Shown: positions 12,426-18,503, counted from the stretch's first letter. The stretch is 64,000 nt of DNA from a virus (IMGVR_UViG_3300035698_010625:41619-105618); one strand, 5' to 3'. Notes: generated by a model from the letters alone, not told the origin. Numbers and translations are program-made.

Positions 12426-12497
12426 TGATGTGGATATAATCTATCCCTTGTGCGGGTGCCCCTAGTAATAGGTCAAGGCAGCAAACTGCTCACATCA
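12426..12497 (+). ncRNA. Cloverleaf-like RNA without tRNA signatures
   Basis: 72 nt, the size of a tRNA, with a perfect 7-bp outer stem TGATGTG/CACATCA, a D-arm-like hairpin GATA/TATC, a T-arm-like hairpin GCAG-CAAA-CTGC and a middle region CCTTG/CAAGG that contains a CCTA-GTAA-TAGG (GNRA) hairpin. There is no TTCGA T-loop, anticodon or CCA. The same GTAA hairpin occurs at about 10968. Confidence 0.45.
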
Positions 12498-12507
12498 GAT
12501 TTAATAT

Positions 12508-12594
12508 GGAAGATTAACTAGACAGGGTTCTAGAGCTGTTTGCTAAACAGATGGTACCGCAAGGTATGAGTTTCGAATACTCAATTTTCCGCCA
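12508..12594 (+). tRNA. tRNA-Ser (GCT)
   Basis: 87 nt with long variable arm, acceptor GGAAGAT/ATTTTCC, anticodon loop TTGCTAA (GCT), encoded CCA. Confidence 0.88.
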
Positions 12595-12623
12595 AACATA
12601 AAGAAAAATTAAGTATTAACAAT

Positions 12624-12698
12624 GGGACTCAGGTGTAACTGGGTGCACGGCGGACTTTTAATCCGTAAGGACAGGGTTCAAGCCCTGGGGTCCCACCA
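12624..12698 (+). tRNA. tRNA-Lys (TTT)
   Basis: 75 nt, acceptor GGGACTC/GGGTCCC, anticodon stem GCGGA/TCCGT with loop CTTTTAA (TTT), encoded CCA. Confidence 0.9.
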
Positions 12699-12706
12699 AA
12701 TGTAAA

Positions 12707-12748
12707 TGGAAATGCTTCGGCATTGTAAAACTCACCGAAAGGTTTCCA
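12707..12748 (+). ncRNA. Three-way-junction RNA with UUCG and GAAA tetraloops
   Basis: TGGAA/TTCCA closes two hairpins: ATGC-TTCG-GCAT (the very stable C-UUCG-G loop) and ACC-GAAA-GGT (GNRA). Same order of a UNCG then a GNRA hairpin as the element at 12202, though the stems differ in sequence, which supports a conserved fold. Confidence 0.5.
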
Positions 12749-12785
12749 CCCAAGTGTGGATATAAAGAAGTTCCGATTAGTCAAT

Positions 12786-12859
12786 GCGTCTAAGTACAAG
12801 GTGTATCCTCGGGTTTCCAACCCGTAGTGAGTGGGTTTCGATTACCCCTAGTCGCTCCA
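12786..12859 (+). tRNA. tRNA-Gly (TCC)
   Basis: 74 nt, acceptor GCGTCTA/TAGTCGC with one T:T mismatch, anticodon loop TTTCCAA (TCC), slightly long T stem, encoded CCA. Confidence 0.82.
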
Positions 12860-12864
12860 ACAAT

Positions 12865-12937
12865 AGTTATCTAGCTCAACTGGCAGAGCACTAGCTTCAT
12901 ACGTTAGGGAATCTCGGTTCAAATCCGAGGGTAACTA
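12865..12937 (+). tRNA. tRNA-Met (CAT), elongator type
   Basis: 73 nt, acceptor AGTTATC/GGTAACT, D arm TAGCTCAACTGGCAGAGCA, anticodon loop TTCATAC (CAT). The 3' flank is CAA, so CCA must be added by the host enzyme. If the cytidine is lysidine-modified it would read AUA as Ile; the sequence alone does not decide. Confidence 0.82.
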
Positions 12938-12977
12938 CAATCTTATAAATACTCTTTTAATAAACGAGTATCAGAAA

Positions 12978-13232
12978 ATGCAAACTTTTAAAAGTTTCAC
13001 CGAAGGAAATGTCGTTAAATTTCCTAAGAAGAAAAAACAAACCCACGATGAAATTACTGGATTGCCAATTGATTCACGTCTTCCAGATACCCCAGACGAA
13101 TGGATGGTTGTATCAAAGGATGAGAGTGTAGCATATAGCACTTCACCAACTCGTCAAGAAGCACAGAAAAAACTTAAGACGTATATGATGAAGACAGGTA
13201 AGAGAGATCTTAAAGTCATCAAATTTGGCTAA
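12978..13232 (+). CDS. Putative capsid-targeted internal protein, 84 aa
   Basis: The N terminus MQTFKSFTEG matches the capsid-targeting sequence of T4 internal proteins (MKTYQEFIAE, then cleavage after x-x-E by the prohead protease). The mature protein would start GNVVKFPKKKKQ and is basic and soluble, ending in LKVIKFG. It contains a DSRLPDTPDEWMVVSKDESVAYS-like (shown in part) domain of unknown role. If packaged, it would enter the cell with the DNA. Confidence 0.6.
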   Translation: MQTFKSFTEGNVVKFPKKKKQTHDEITGLPIDSRLPDTPDEWMVVSKDESVAYSTSPTRQEAQKKLKTYMMKTGKRDLKVIKFG

Positions 13233-13240
13233 GATAATCC

Positions 13241-13269
13241 TCGCCAAGAAGGTCTAAACCATATATAAT
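13241..13269 (+). promoter_or_regulatory. Sigma70-type promoter before tRNA-Gly
   Basis: TCGCCA (13241-13246), 17-bp spacer, TATAAT (13264-13269). The element is nearly identical to the one at 19807 (shared GCCAAGAAGGTC and AAACCATATATAATG), so the two are duplicates. Confidence 0.65.
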
Positions 13270-13280
13270 GATATAACAAA

Positions 13281-13352
13281 GCGGGTATAGCTCAGTGGTA
13301 GAGCGGAACGTTGCCAACGTCCAGGTCGAGAGTTCGAATCTCTCTACCCGCT
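13281..13352 (+). tRNA. tRNA-Gly (GCC)
   Basis: 72 nt, perfect acceptor GCGGGTA/TACCCGC, D arm TAGCTCAGTGGTAGAGC, anticodon loop TTGCCAA (GCC). Followed by CTA, so CCA is not encoded. Confidence 0.9.
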
Positions 13353-13367
13353 CTAATTTAGGATTAT

Positions 13368-13559
13368 ATGATGAATTTGGGACTAACAAGTGATTGTGAG
13401 GCAGAAGCATATTTTGATAGCGCTGATACTTACATCAAACAATACAACGCTACTTATATGTTTGAGAATAGTTCTGCGAGAGTCCGAACTATCATTGCTG
13501 AATATTTTGCTAATCTAGATAATAAAACTATTTGGCTTTGGAAAACTAAGAGTGATTGA
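13368..13559 (+). CDS. Hypothetical protein, 63 aa
   Basis: AGGATT precedes two adjacent ATG codons (13368, 13371). Acidic N terminus, aromatic C terminus (TIWLWKTKSD). Not recognised. Confidence 0.5.
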   Translation: MMNLGLTSDCEAEAYFDSADTYIKQYNATYMFENSSARVRTIIAEYFANLDNKTIWLWKTKSD

Positions 13560-13562
13560 ATC

Positions 13563-13781
13563 ATGCGCCTTATCATTTCGCGGACTAACAATGACAGCAC
13601 TTTGGACTTCGAAGTTCATGATGCACGTTGGGTTACTTTTAGTGATAAAATGAAAGCATTTGCTTGGACTCGTCCGGGTAATAAGCTTGGAATTTACTTC
13701 TCCGAGGAATATGTCAATCGCCGCTTTGTGAACATCTTTTGCATTAGCGCGCTTGAGAACATGCACTGGCAGGTTAAGTGA
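13563..13781 (+). CDS. Hypothetical protein, 72 aa
   Basis: MRLIISRTNNDSTLDF start, 3 bases after the previous stop. Predicted small beta-rich domain with LGIYFSEEYVNRRFVNIF. Not recognised. Confidence 0.5.
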   Translation: MRLIISRTNNDSTLDFEVHDARWVTFSDKMKAFAWTRPGNKLGIYFSEEYVNRRFVNIFCISALENMHWQVK

Positions 13782-13791
13782 GGATTACATT

Positions 13792-13983
13792 ATGTGGATT
13801 CGATTTGAAGAGAAACAACCCAAACAAGATAAAGACCTTTATTACTTCTTCGATGTAGTAGGTGTTCACTCAGGGCGCTATTACGGCGGTGATACATTTC
13901 AAGGCCGAAGAGGTTTTCTCAATGGTGACGTTACTCATTGGCAATATGATAAAGGGCAGGGAAAACCTGCTGAACCAAAATGA
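13792..13983 (+). CDS. DUF551-like protein, 63 aa
   Basis: Starts MWIRFEEKQPKQDKD and ends with VTHWQYDKGQ, with a G-x-Y/F glycine-rich middle. That W-I-x(3)-E-x-x-P ... VTHW pattern is typical of the small DUF551 domain widespread in phages and prophages; its function is unknown. Start fixed by GAGGAT 7 bases upstream. Confidence 0.6.
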   Translation: MWIRFEEKQPKQDKDLYYFFDVVGVHSGRYYGGDTFQGRRGFLNGDVTHWQYDKGQGKPAEPK

Positions 13984-13988
13984 ATAAT

Positions 13989-14065
13989 GCAAGAGTGGCT
14001 CGACTGGTGAAGGCCGGCGTCTTATATGCGTCTATATGTGGGTTCGAATCCCGCCTCTTGTACCA
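13989..14065 (+). tRNA. tRNA-Ile (TAT)
   Basis: 77 nt, acceptor GCAAGAG/CTCTTGT, anticodon stem GGCGT/GCGTC with loop CTTATAT (TAT), encoded CCA. TAT anticodons reading AUA directly are uncommon in bacteria, which usually use lysidine-modified CAT. Confidence 0.8.
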
Positions 14066-14073
14066 AAATATTT

Positions 14074-14150
14074 CAGGGTATAAGTCAGTCTGGTAGACAC
14101 CCCGGTTTGGAACTGGGAAGCCGTTGGTTCGAATCCAACTACCCTGACCA
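14074..14150 (+). tRNA. tRNA-Pro (TGG), copy 2
   Basis: 77 nt, perfect acceptor CAGGGTA/TACCCTG, anticodon stem CCCGG/CTGGG with loop TTTGGAA (TGG), encoded CCA. Sequence differs clearly from copy 1, so it is not a recent duplicate. Confidence 0.9.
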
Positions 14151-14167
14151 TTTAAAGAGAGTACATT

Positions 14168-14428
14168 ATGCTTACATTCAATATTAAAGATTTCTTTTGT
14201 TGGCATAGTATTCAAAAAGAAGAGTCATTTGAAGCTTTTCATGCAAGAGCAGAAGCACTGCATGAAACTTATCAACATTGGACTCCTGTAAATGAAATTG
14301 AAAGAACAAATAGAGCAGTATGTTTTGTATCTTTTATTAACAATCACCCAAAAATCGTAAATCCATATACTGGTAAAACAAAAAAACAATTTTCTTTAAC
14401 GGAATATCCTATATCTACCTTGTCTTAA
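14168..14428 (+). CDS. Hypothetical protein, 86 aa
   Basis: MLTFNIKDFFCWHSIQKEES start, 6 bases after GAGAG. Helical N-terminal half (AFHARAEALHETYQHW) then a basic TGKTKKQF segment. Not recognised. Confidence 0.5.
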   Translation: MLTFNIKDFFCWHSIQKEESFEAFHARAEALHETYQHWTPVNEIERTNRAVCFVSFINNHPKIVNPYTGKTKKQFSLTEYPISTLS

Positions 14429-14451
14429 AGGTTGTATAATGATTATTCAAT

Positions 14452-14527
14452 ACACGGTAAGCAATTATGGTTAATGCGCTGGCTTGAAGTCCCAGATAAC
14501 TAAGTTCGATTCTTAGACCGTGTACCA
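14452..14527 (+). tRNA. tRNA-Phe (GAA)
   Basis: 76 nt, perfect acceptor ACACGGT/ACCGTGT, anticodon loop TTGAAGT (GAA), encoded CCA. A TATAAT at 14435-14440 just upstream may be a local promoter. Confidence 0.88.
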
Positions 14528-14550
14528 ATTTATTATGGAGTGACTGTGAT

Positions 14551-15252
14551 ATGTTTGCTGATTTTTGCACTGATCATTTCTCGACGAGTAACAATGCACA
14601 TTACAGAAATCCGCGAACTGTTGACCAAAATGTAATTGCTAATGAGACAATGCTATTTAGCGCATCTCCAGAATTTGCTACTGCAAATGGTGGCCCACTT
14701 ACTGCTTACTTTCTCTCCAAGCTTTTTGATGGTGGATTTGAAAGCATTGATACTCGAGGAATGCATTGGGTCATTGATACTCGCTCGCACATGCTGATGC
14801 CAGGTCAATTTCCTTCTATTCCAGGTTGGCATTGTGATGCTTGGGAGCGAGATCCAAAGACACAACAACCACTTTTATGGCAGCACCCACATGGTACCGC
14901 TATGCATTTTGTAATGACACTTGGTACTAATGATGATGGTGTATCACTTACAAAATTCATACTTCCTTTTGGTGTGCCGATTCGTGTATCTTACGATCCA
15001 TCCAAAGTTTGGGGTTCTGTAAACGAATCAATTGAACACCAAATTGAAGATCTCGTTATATCACCAGATAGAATTATTAGTGCGCCTTCAGGGACACTCA
15101 TTTCGTTTGGACAAAACATATTACATACGGCTAGTGTAGCTACCAGTAAAGGCTGGCGCTTCTTTGCTCGTATAAGTTTAATGACAAATCCACCACTCAA
15201 CAAAATTCGAAAACAGGTACAAGTTTACGCTGATTCAAATGTTGGTTGGTAA
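14551..15252 (+). CDS. 2-oxoglutarate/Fe(II) oxygenase-like protein
   Basis: 233 residues with the iron-binding triad of the double-stranded beta-helix dioxygenases: H94-x-D96 (PGWHCDAWE) and distal H192 (NILHTAS), followed by an arginine (RFFARIS) in the position that holds 2-oxoglutarate. Such enzymes hydroxylate proteins, nucleic acid bases or small molecules; T4-like cyanophages commonly carry them, usually without known substrates. It is the largest protein gene within the tRNA array. A tRNA- or base-modifying role is attractive given the location but is inference. Confidence 0.7.
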   Translation: MFADFCTDHFSTSNNAHYRNPRTVDQNVIANETMLFSASPEFATANGGPLTAYFLSKLFDGGFESIDTRGMHWVIDTRSHMLMPGQFPSIPGWHCDAWERDPKTQQPLLWQHPHGTAMHFVMTLGTNDDGVSLTKFILPFGVPIRVSYDPSKVWGSVNESIEHQIEDLVISPDRIISAPSGTLISFGQNILHTASVATSKGWRFFARISLMTNPPLNKIRKQVQVYADSNVGW

Positions 15253-15271
15253 ATGAATTAAGGGAAACGTT

Positions 15272-15300
15272 GGTTCGAGTCCAACTCCTGCGCTGGTGCA
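15272..15300 (+). pseudogene. Orphan T-arm (tRNA relic)
   Basis: GTTGG-TTCGAGT-CCAAC, a perfect tRNA T-arm, stands alone after the oxygenase gene. No matching 5' half or acceptor strand is visible in the 80 bases on either side. Confidence 0.35.
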
Positions 15301-15341
15301 AAGGATCGTAATTGATGGCCAAGACACCCTTACGTTACAAT

Positions 15342-15415
15342 GTTGATATGGCAGAATGGTTATGCCGTGGCTTGCAAACCCACTTACTCTGGTTCGATTC
15401 CGGATATCAACTCCA
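15342..15415 (+). tRNA. tRNA-Cys (GCA)
   Basis: 74 nt, perfect acceptor GTTGATA/TATCAAC, anticodon loop TTGCAAA (GCA), encoded CCA. Confidence 0.9.
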
Positions 15416-15467
15416 AGATAAGGCTTTAGCCGCAGCAGAGTAGTCAGGCATGACATAAAAGGTCGAA

Positions 15468-15663
15468 ATGAAAAAGTTTAGCCGGCTCGACCAGCTTTAT
15501 TTCTGAGTTCAAAGGTGGTCCTGAGCACGATGGATATGCACCAATTGTAAAAAATGTCTGTGATGGTGATTATACCGAATTCTCAGTTTGTTTGGAATGT
15601 GGTACTCTGAAAGGTACTTTCCCGGTTGATGATCCTGTTTGGAATGATGAAGAAGAAGATTAA
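15468..15663 (+). CDS. Small protein, interrupted by a +1 frameshift
   Basis: ATG 15468 after AAAAGG gives MKKFSRLDQLYF and then TGA at 15504. One base forward, an open frame continues EFKGGPEHDGYAP ... VCLECGTLKG ... to TAA at 15661, giving 64 residues in all. The FKGGP-x-x-x-G-Y start is typical of small phage proteins. The site reads TTC TGA G, which superficially resembles the prfB-type +1 site (CTT TGA), but a T-run indel error is as likely. Confidence 0.45.
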
Positions 15664-15667
15664 CAAT

Positions 15668-15737
15668 GCGCCGCGCTCTGGGTAAGCAGTATGGTTTCCA
15701 ATGCCTCGCGTGTGGAGTTCGATTCTCTGGCGGCGTG
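15668..15737 (+). pseudogene. Degenerate tRNA-Gly-like gene
   Basis: Acceptor GCGCCGC/GCGGCGT and T-arm TGGAG/CTCTG are intact, and a TTTCCAA loop (TCC, Gly) is visible, but the anticodon stem does not pair properly and CCA is absent (GCACC). Probably a decayed copy of tRNA-Gly (TCC). Confidence 0.4.
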
Positions 15738-15762
15738 CACCTGTAATAGATTAAAGAATAAT

Positions 15763-15838
15763 AAGAGTATAGTATAATGGCTCATTACCCCGGGCTCTGA
15801 ACTCGGTAATCTAGGTTCGAATCCTAGTACTCTTGCCA
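15763..15838 (+). tRNA. tRNA-Gln (CTG)
   Basis: 76 nt, perfect acceptor AAGAGTA/TACTCTT, anticodon stem CCGGG/CTCGG with loop CTCTGAA (CTG), encoded CCA. Confidence 0.9.
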
Positions 15839-15845
15839 AATATAC

Positions 15846-15920
15846 GCCTGCTAAGCATTAATGGTGATGCACTGGTTTTGTAATCCAGAGAAGAGGGATC
15901 GTTACCTTCAGTCGGCACCA
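15846..15920 (+). tRNA. tRNA-Thr (TGT)
   Basis: 75 nt, acceptor GCCTGCT/AGTCGGC with one mismatch, anticodon loop TTTGTAA (TGT), encoded CCA. The T-loop is ATCGTTA rather than TTCGANN, an unusual departure. Confidence 0.75.
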
Positions 15921-15923
15921 AAT

Positions 15924-15997
15924 CGCGAGATGTTGAAATGGCATCCTGCTGGGCTCATAACCCTTCGTTGGCGGTTCAACTCCGTCTTTCGCTACCA
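15924..15997 (+). tRNA. Probable initiator tRNA-fMet (CAT)
   Basis: 74 nt, anticodon loop CTCATAA (CAT). Two initiator hallmarks are present: the first acceptor position is unpaired (C1 opposite T72) and the anticodon stem ends in three consecutive G:C pairs (GGG/CCC). Encoded CCA. The D arm is weak. The other CAT tRNA (12865) lacks both features. Confidence 0.7.
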
Positions 15998-15999
15998 AC

Positions 16000-16110
16000 T
16001 TTGTGAGATCGTCAAGTGTAATTATGTTAAAGCCCGAGATGATGACATTACAAAATGTACGAATCGGTTAATCTTTAACTAGCACAAGGGACATCTCACA
16101 AACTTTTTTA
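16000..16110 (+). ncRNA. Structured RNA closed by a 10-bp stem and T run
   Basis: TTTGTGAGAT (16000-16009) pairs perfectly with ATCTCACAAA (16093-16102), followed by CTTTTTT, as in an intrinsic terminator with a large internal domain. Inside, TGTAAT/ATTACA and TTAA/TTAA can pair. No protein or tRNA pattern. Could be a discrete small RNA or a terminator/processing element. Confidence 0.4.
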
Positions 16111-16111
16111 T

Positions 16112-16250
16112 GTTGTAACTGCAAGGATAATGCAGGGTGGTTGGAGAGCTTGTGAGGGTGTACAACCTTTTATCCACAGGTATAAAGTTAGCTTTAACAA
16201 ATCGAGGCGCTTTATAAATCTCTAGTGAAGTTCGATTCTTCATTACAACA
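16112..16250 (+). ncRNA. tRNA-like RNA with a roughly 70-90-nt insert
   Basis: Perfect acceptor GTTGTAA/TTACAAC and a perfect T-arm TGAAG-TTCGATT-CTTCA bracket a 139-nt unit. A D-arm-like GCA/TGC follows the 5' strand, but the anticodon region is replaced by a long segment able to form GGTTG/CAACC and ATAAAG/CTTTAT stems. Ends ACTT with no CCA. The plan (tRNA acceptor and T-arm with a long insert) recalls tmRNA or an intron-bearing tRNA, but no intron or tag-coding signature is seen. Confidence 0.4.
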
Positions 16251-16258
16251 CTTTCAAT

Positions 16259-16346
16259 GGGAGTATGGTGGAATTGGTATACACAGCAGACTTAAAATCT
16301 GCCGCCTGTAATGGGCTCGGGGGTTCGAATCCCTCTACTCCTACCA
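16259..16346 (+). tRNA. tRNA-Leu (TAA)
   Basis: 88 nt with long variable arm, anticodon stem GCAGA/TCTGC with loop CTTAAAA (TAA), encoded CCA. Its 5' half is nearly identical to tRNA-Leu (TAG) at 11531. Confidence 0.9.
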
Positions 16347-16359
16347 AATTAAGGTAAAT

Positions 16360-16512
16360 ATGATGCAGGAAACAAGCACTAAAACTATAGCAGATAAAGA
16401 AGCATTGATTCTGTCTGCTGGTGAATGTTATCCAGATACATCTAGTTTTATACGAGATGAAGTTGTGAAAGACATTAATTTTAAGCTAGTTGATAAGATG
16501 TGGGGCAAATAA
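16360..16512 (+). CDS. Hypothetical protein, 50 aa
   Basis: AAGG then ATGATG at 16360; product begins MMQETSTKTIADKEAL and is helical. Overlaps the next gene's GTG start by 13 bases. Not recognised. Confidence 0.45.
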   Translation: MMQETSTKTIADKEALILSAGECYPDTSSFIRDEVVKDINFKLVDKMWGK

Positions 16513-16775
16513 CGAGTGTTGCTCATGCTCCAACCTTCATATACAATGGTGAATGTAAACCTTGTGTAAGTAGGTTGTACCGTAGCTATTTGAGATACAC
16601 TTATATAACTGCTGCACACATTAATGCACTGGTGTATGACATGGTAGTGGAATTAGATGATTTACTTATAGATGCTTCTGAATTTCACCCATATATGATG
16701 GCGATACCACAATTAGCTGAAGAAGAATATATTGAATTTAATCGAATTGCATTCAAACTTCGATTTGCATTTTAA
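16500..16775 (+). CDS. Hypothetical protein, 91 aa, GTG start
   Basis: The frame has no early ATG; GTG at 16500 overlaps the previous gene. It carries a CKPC motif at about residues 19-22 and an acidic C-terminal half (VVELDDLLIDASEF). Function unknown. The start is the least certain part. Confidence 0.45.
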   Translation: MGQITSVAHAPTFIYNGECKPCVSRLYRSYLRYTYITAAHINALVYDMVVELDDLLIDASEFHPYMMAIPQLAEEEYIEFNRIAFKLRFAF

Positions 16776-16786
16776 AGATTAACAAT

Positions 16787-16861
16787 GCCCCGGGTGTTGG
16801 ATACACAGCAGAGGTTTCTACCCTCAGCCTTCTGGGTTCGACTCCTAGTCGGGGTACACCA
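16787..16861 (+). tRNA. tRNA-Arg (TCT)
   Basis: Acceptor GCCCCGG/TCGGGGT, anticodon loop TTTCTAC (TCT). The 3' end reads ACACCA, two bases longer than normal before CCA, so CCA may need trimming and re-addition. Confidence 0.8.
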
Positions 16862-16874
16862 TTTAAGGTTCATT

Positions 16875-17153
16875 ATGAAATATCTTCTTGAGTTGTATTG
16901 GATGTGGAGGGACCGCCAAAGAGCAGAAGCTGAACTCGATAAATTCATAGCTGTTAAAAAGTGGGATGCTAGCATTCGTTGGAATAATGACAAATCGGTT
17001 GAAAACATTCTTTATATTGGTCTTGAAAATGGCCGTGGTGAACGTAAAATACAAATTCATGATTATGGATTAACCCGTACTTATTCTAAGTCGAAGGCCC
17101 ATCTCATTTATACAAAGTACGTTTTGCCATGGCAGCATAAAATAAATGAATAA
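16875..17153 (+). CDS. Hypothetical protein, 92 aa
   Basis: Start MKYLLELYWMWRDRQRAEA at 16875, 7 bases after AAGG. N-terminal amphipathic helix, then beta-rich IQIHDYGLTRTYSKS. Not recognised. Followed by a TATAAT (17182-17187) with an upstream AACCTTTATCTTAAGGT dyad that should drive the next gene. Confidence 0.5.
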   Translation: MKYLLELYWMWRDRQRAEAELDKFIAVKKWDASIRWNNDKSVENILYIGLENGRGERKIQIHDYGLTRTYSKSKAHLIYTKYVLPWQHKINE

Positions 17154-17259
17154 TAACCTTTATCTTAAGGTCCTATATTGATATAATATACTTATTGGAA
17201 CGCACCTATTTTGCTGTCAACGCAATGTTGGCTTTTTTGTAATTAAACGGGGATACATT

Positions 17260-18084
17260 ATGATTACGCGAAACAAATTGGCTGTTGCTATTCTTGCTGC
17301 AGTTTCCATTACTACCGCAGCACACGCATCTGAAGTTACTACAATCACCGCTGGCTCCAAGGGCGGTGCATACGCTACTTATGGCAACAATCTTGCAACT
17401 ATGCTCACCCAGAATGATTGGAAGAGTAAGGTTATTCGCAGTAAGGGTTCAATTCAGAATATTGCCCGTCTTGTAGATGGCTCAGCACAAATTGGTTTCA
17501 CCCAGGGCGATGCTTTGCAGCTCTCAAAGGCTGGTGGTAAGATTGATATTCTTGGAGCACTTGGAATGGAATGTGCTTTCATTGTTTACAGTAAGAAGGG
17601 TAAGGTCACTGACGAAGATCATCTTCAGAATGAGGGTGTGAAAATTGCTGTTGGTAAGAAAGGTACTGGTTCACAAGCAACGTGGTCTTACATGGTTCAG
17701 CTAGAACCTGCATACGGTAATGCATCTGCACAGTATACTGGCGGAGCTCGCGCACTTGGCGCACTCAAAGCAGGCACTGTTGACGCTGTTCTCTTTGTCA
17801 CCGATCCCACTAATCTGAGTCATAAGCTTATTCAAGCAGTAAATGGTGATCCAGACCTCGATTTTCTAGACGTTGATGACAGTGACTTGAATGATGATCT
17901 ACCTAATGGCACGCCTGTCTATGAATTCAAAGAAGTTGACACTGAAACGGGTGCTTTCGCGGATGACGTAGATACTATCTGTACGCCTTTGCTAGTAATT
18001 GCTAGTGCAGATGCTGACGAAGACATGCTTGATGATGCTGCAGGAATTATGCTAAGCAATCGCAATGCGGTGCTTGGTAAGTAA
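17260..18084 (+). CDS. TAXI-family TRAP transporter solute-binding protein
   Basis: 274 residues. Signal peptide MITRNKLAVAILAAVSITTA with likely cleavage after HA at residue 23. The mature protein has the TAXI pattern: ITAGSKGGAYATYGNNLA near the N terminus, GSIQNIARLVDGSAQIGFTQGDA, and VGKKGTGSQATW. These periplasmic receptors deliver organic acids or amino acids such as glutamate to TRAP permeases. No permease gene is in the window, so it would have to feed the host's permease. Own promoter-like element upstream and a strong GGGG ribosome site; an auxiliary metabolic gene sitting inside the tRNA region. Confidence 0.85.
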   Translation: MITRNKLAVAILAAVSITTAAHASEVTTITAGSKGGAYATYGNNLATMLTQNDWKSKVIRSKGSIQNIARLVDGSAQIGFTQGDALQLSKAGGKIDILGALGMECAFIVYSKKGKVTDEDHLQNEGVKIAVGKKGTGSQATWSYMVQLEPAYGNASAQYTGGARALGALKAGTVDAVLFVTDPTNLSHKLIQAVNGDPDLDFLDVDDSDLNDDLPNGTPVYEFKEVDTETGAFADDVDTICTPLLVIASADADEDMLDDAAGIMLSNRNAVLGK

Positions 18085-18107
18085 CAATGCAAAAGATAGT
18101 CGTTCCC

Positions 18108-18312
18108 AAGTTAGTACTTAATCGCTCTACGGAGAGGAAAGTCGGGACAAGCGGCATGATCGTGTGGGAGGAGTTAACTCCGCTTTACCACCGTGACATA
18201 GCTTGCAACACAAACAGGATTAGACAAATTGTGCATCAATGATATCCGGGTTGTGGCCAATAGACGAATGATAGCATAGAACAGGATCCCGCTTACGGAT
18301 TACTTACTACTT
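18108..18312 (+). ncRNA. rnpB: Phage-encoded RNase P RNA (compact rnpB)
   Basis: About 205 nt carrying the universal catalytic-core signatures: GAGAGGAAAGTCGGGAC near the 5' end (CR I; cf. GAGGAAAGTCCGGGC in E. coli) and TAGACGAATGATAGC ... AGAACAGGATCCCGCTTACGG at the 3' end (CR V; cf. TAGATGAATGAC ... ACAGAACCCGGCTTATCGG). CGGGA/TCCCG can form P4, and the ends (AAGTTAGTACTTAATC / GATTACTTACTACTT) can form P1. A GCAACACAAACAGG segment recalls CR II/III. The specificity domain is strongly reduced compared with the roughly 375-nt bacterial RNA. With a host protein subunit it could mature the 5' ends of the phage tRNAs. Confidence 0.82.
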
Positions 18313-18326
18313 ACAAGGAGCAAATG

Positions 18327-18503
18327 ATGAGCAAGGTATACCCTCACTCAAGCACTAAGCAACGCGAACGATACGTGAAACAAAACGCTATTAAAGGCGA
18401 ACGCTCTATCGGGCAAACTGATGCTTCAGTAGGCTGGTATGGACTTACAGTAAATTGGAAAGCTATTGTGCGTGGTGCACCGTGTTACATTACAACTAAC
18501 TAA
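18327..18503 (+). CDS. Hypothetical protein, 58 aa
   Basis: AAGGAG at 18315-18320 favours the second of two adjacent ATGs (18327). Basic N terminus (SKVYPHSSTKQRERYVKQ), then GWYGLTVNWKAIVRG. Lies 14 bases after the RNase P RNA, probably on the same transcript. Not recognised. Confidence 0.5.
   Translation: MSKVYPHSSTKQRERYVKQNAIKGERSIGQTDASVGWYGLTVNWKAIVRGAPCYITTN

Noticed and set aside
12426-12497. Hammerhead or other small self-cleaving ribozyme in the stem-loop RNAs (also 12202 and 12707)
   Set aside because: GAAA occurs but the CUGAUGA core is absent in all three elements.
15272-15340. Permuted tRNA (3' half before 5' half)
   Set aside because: A perfect T-arm is present but no matching 5' half follows within 100 bases.
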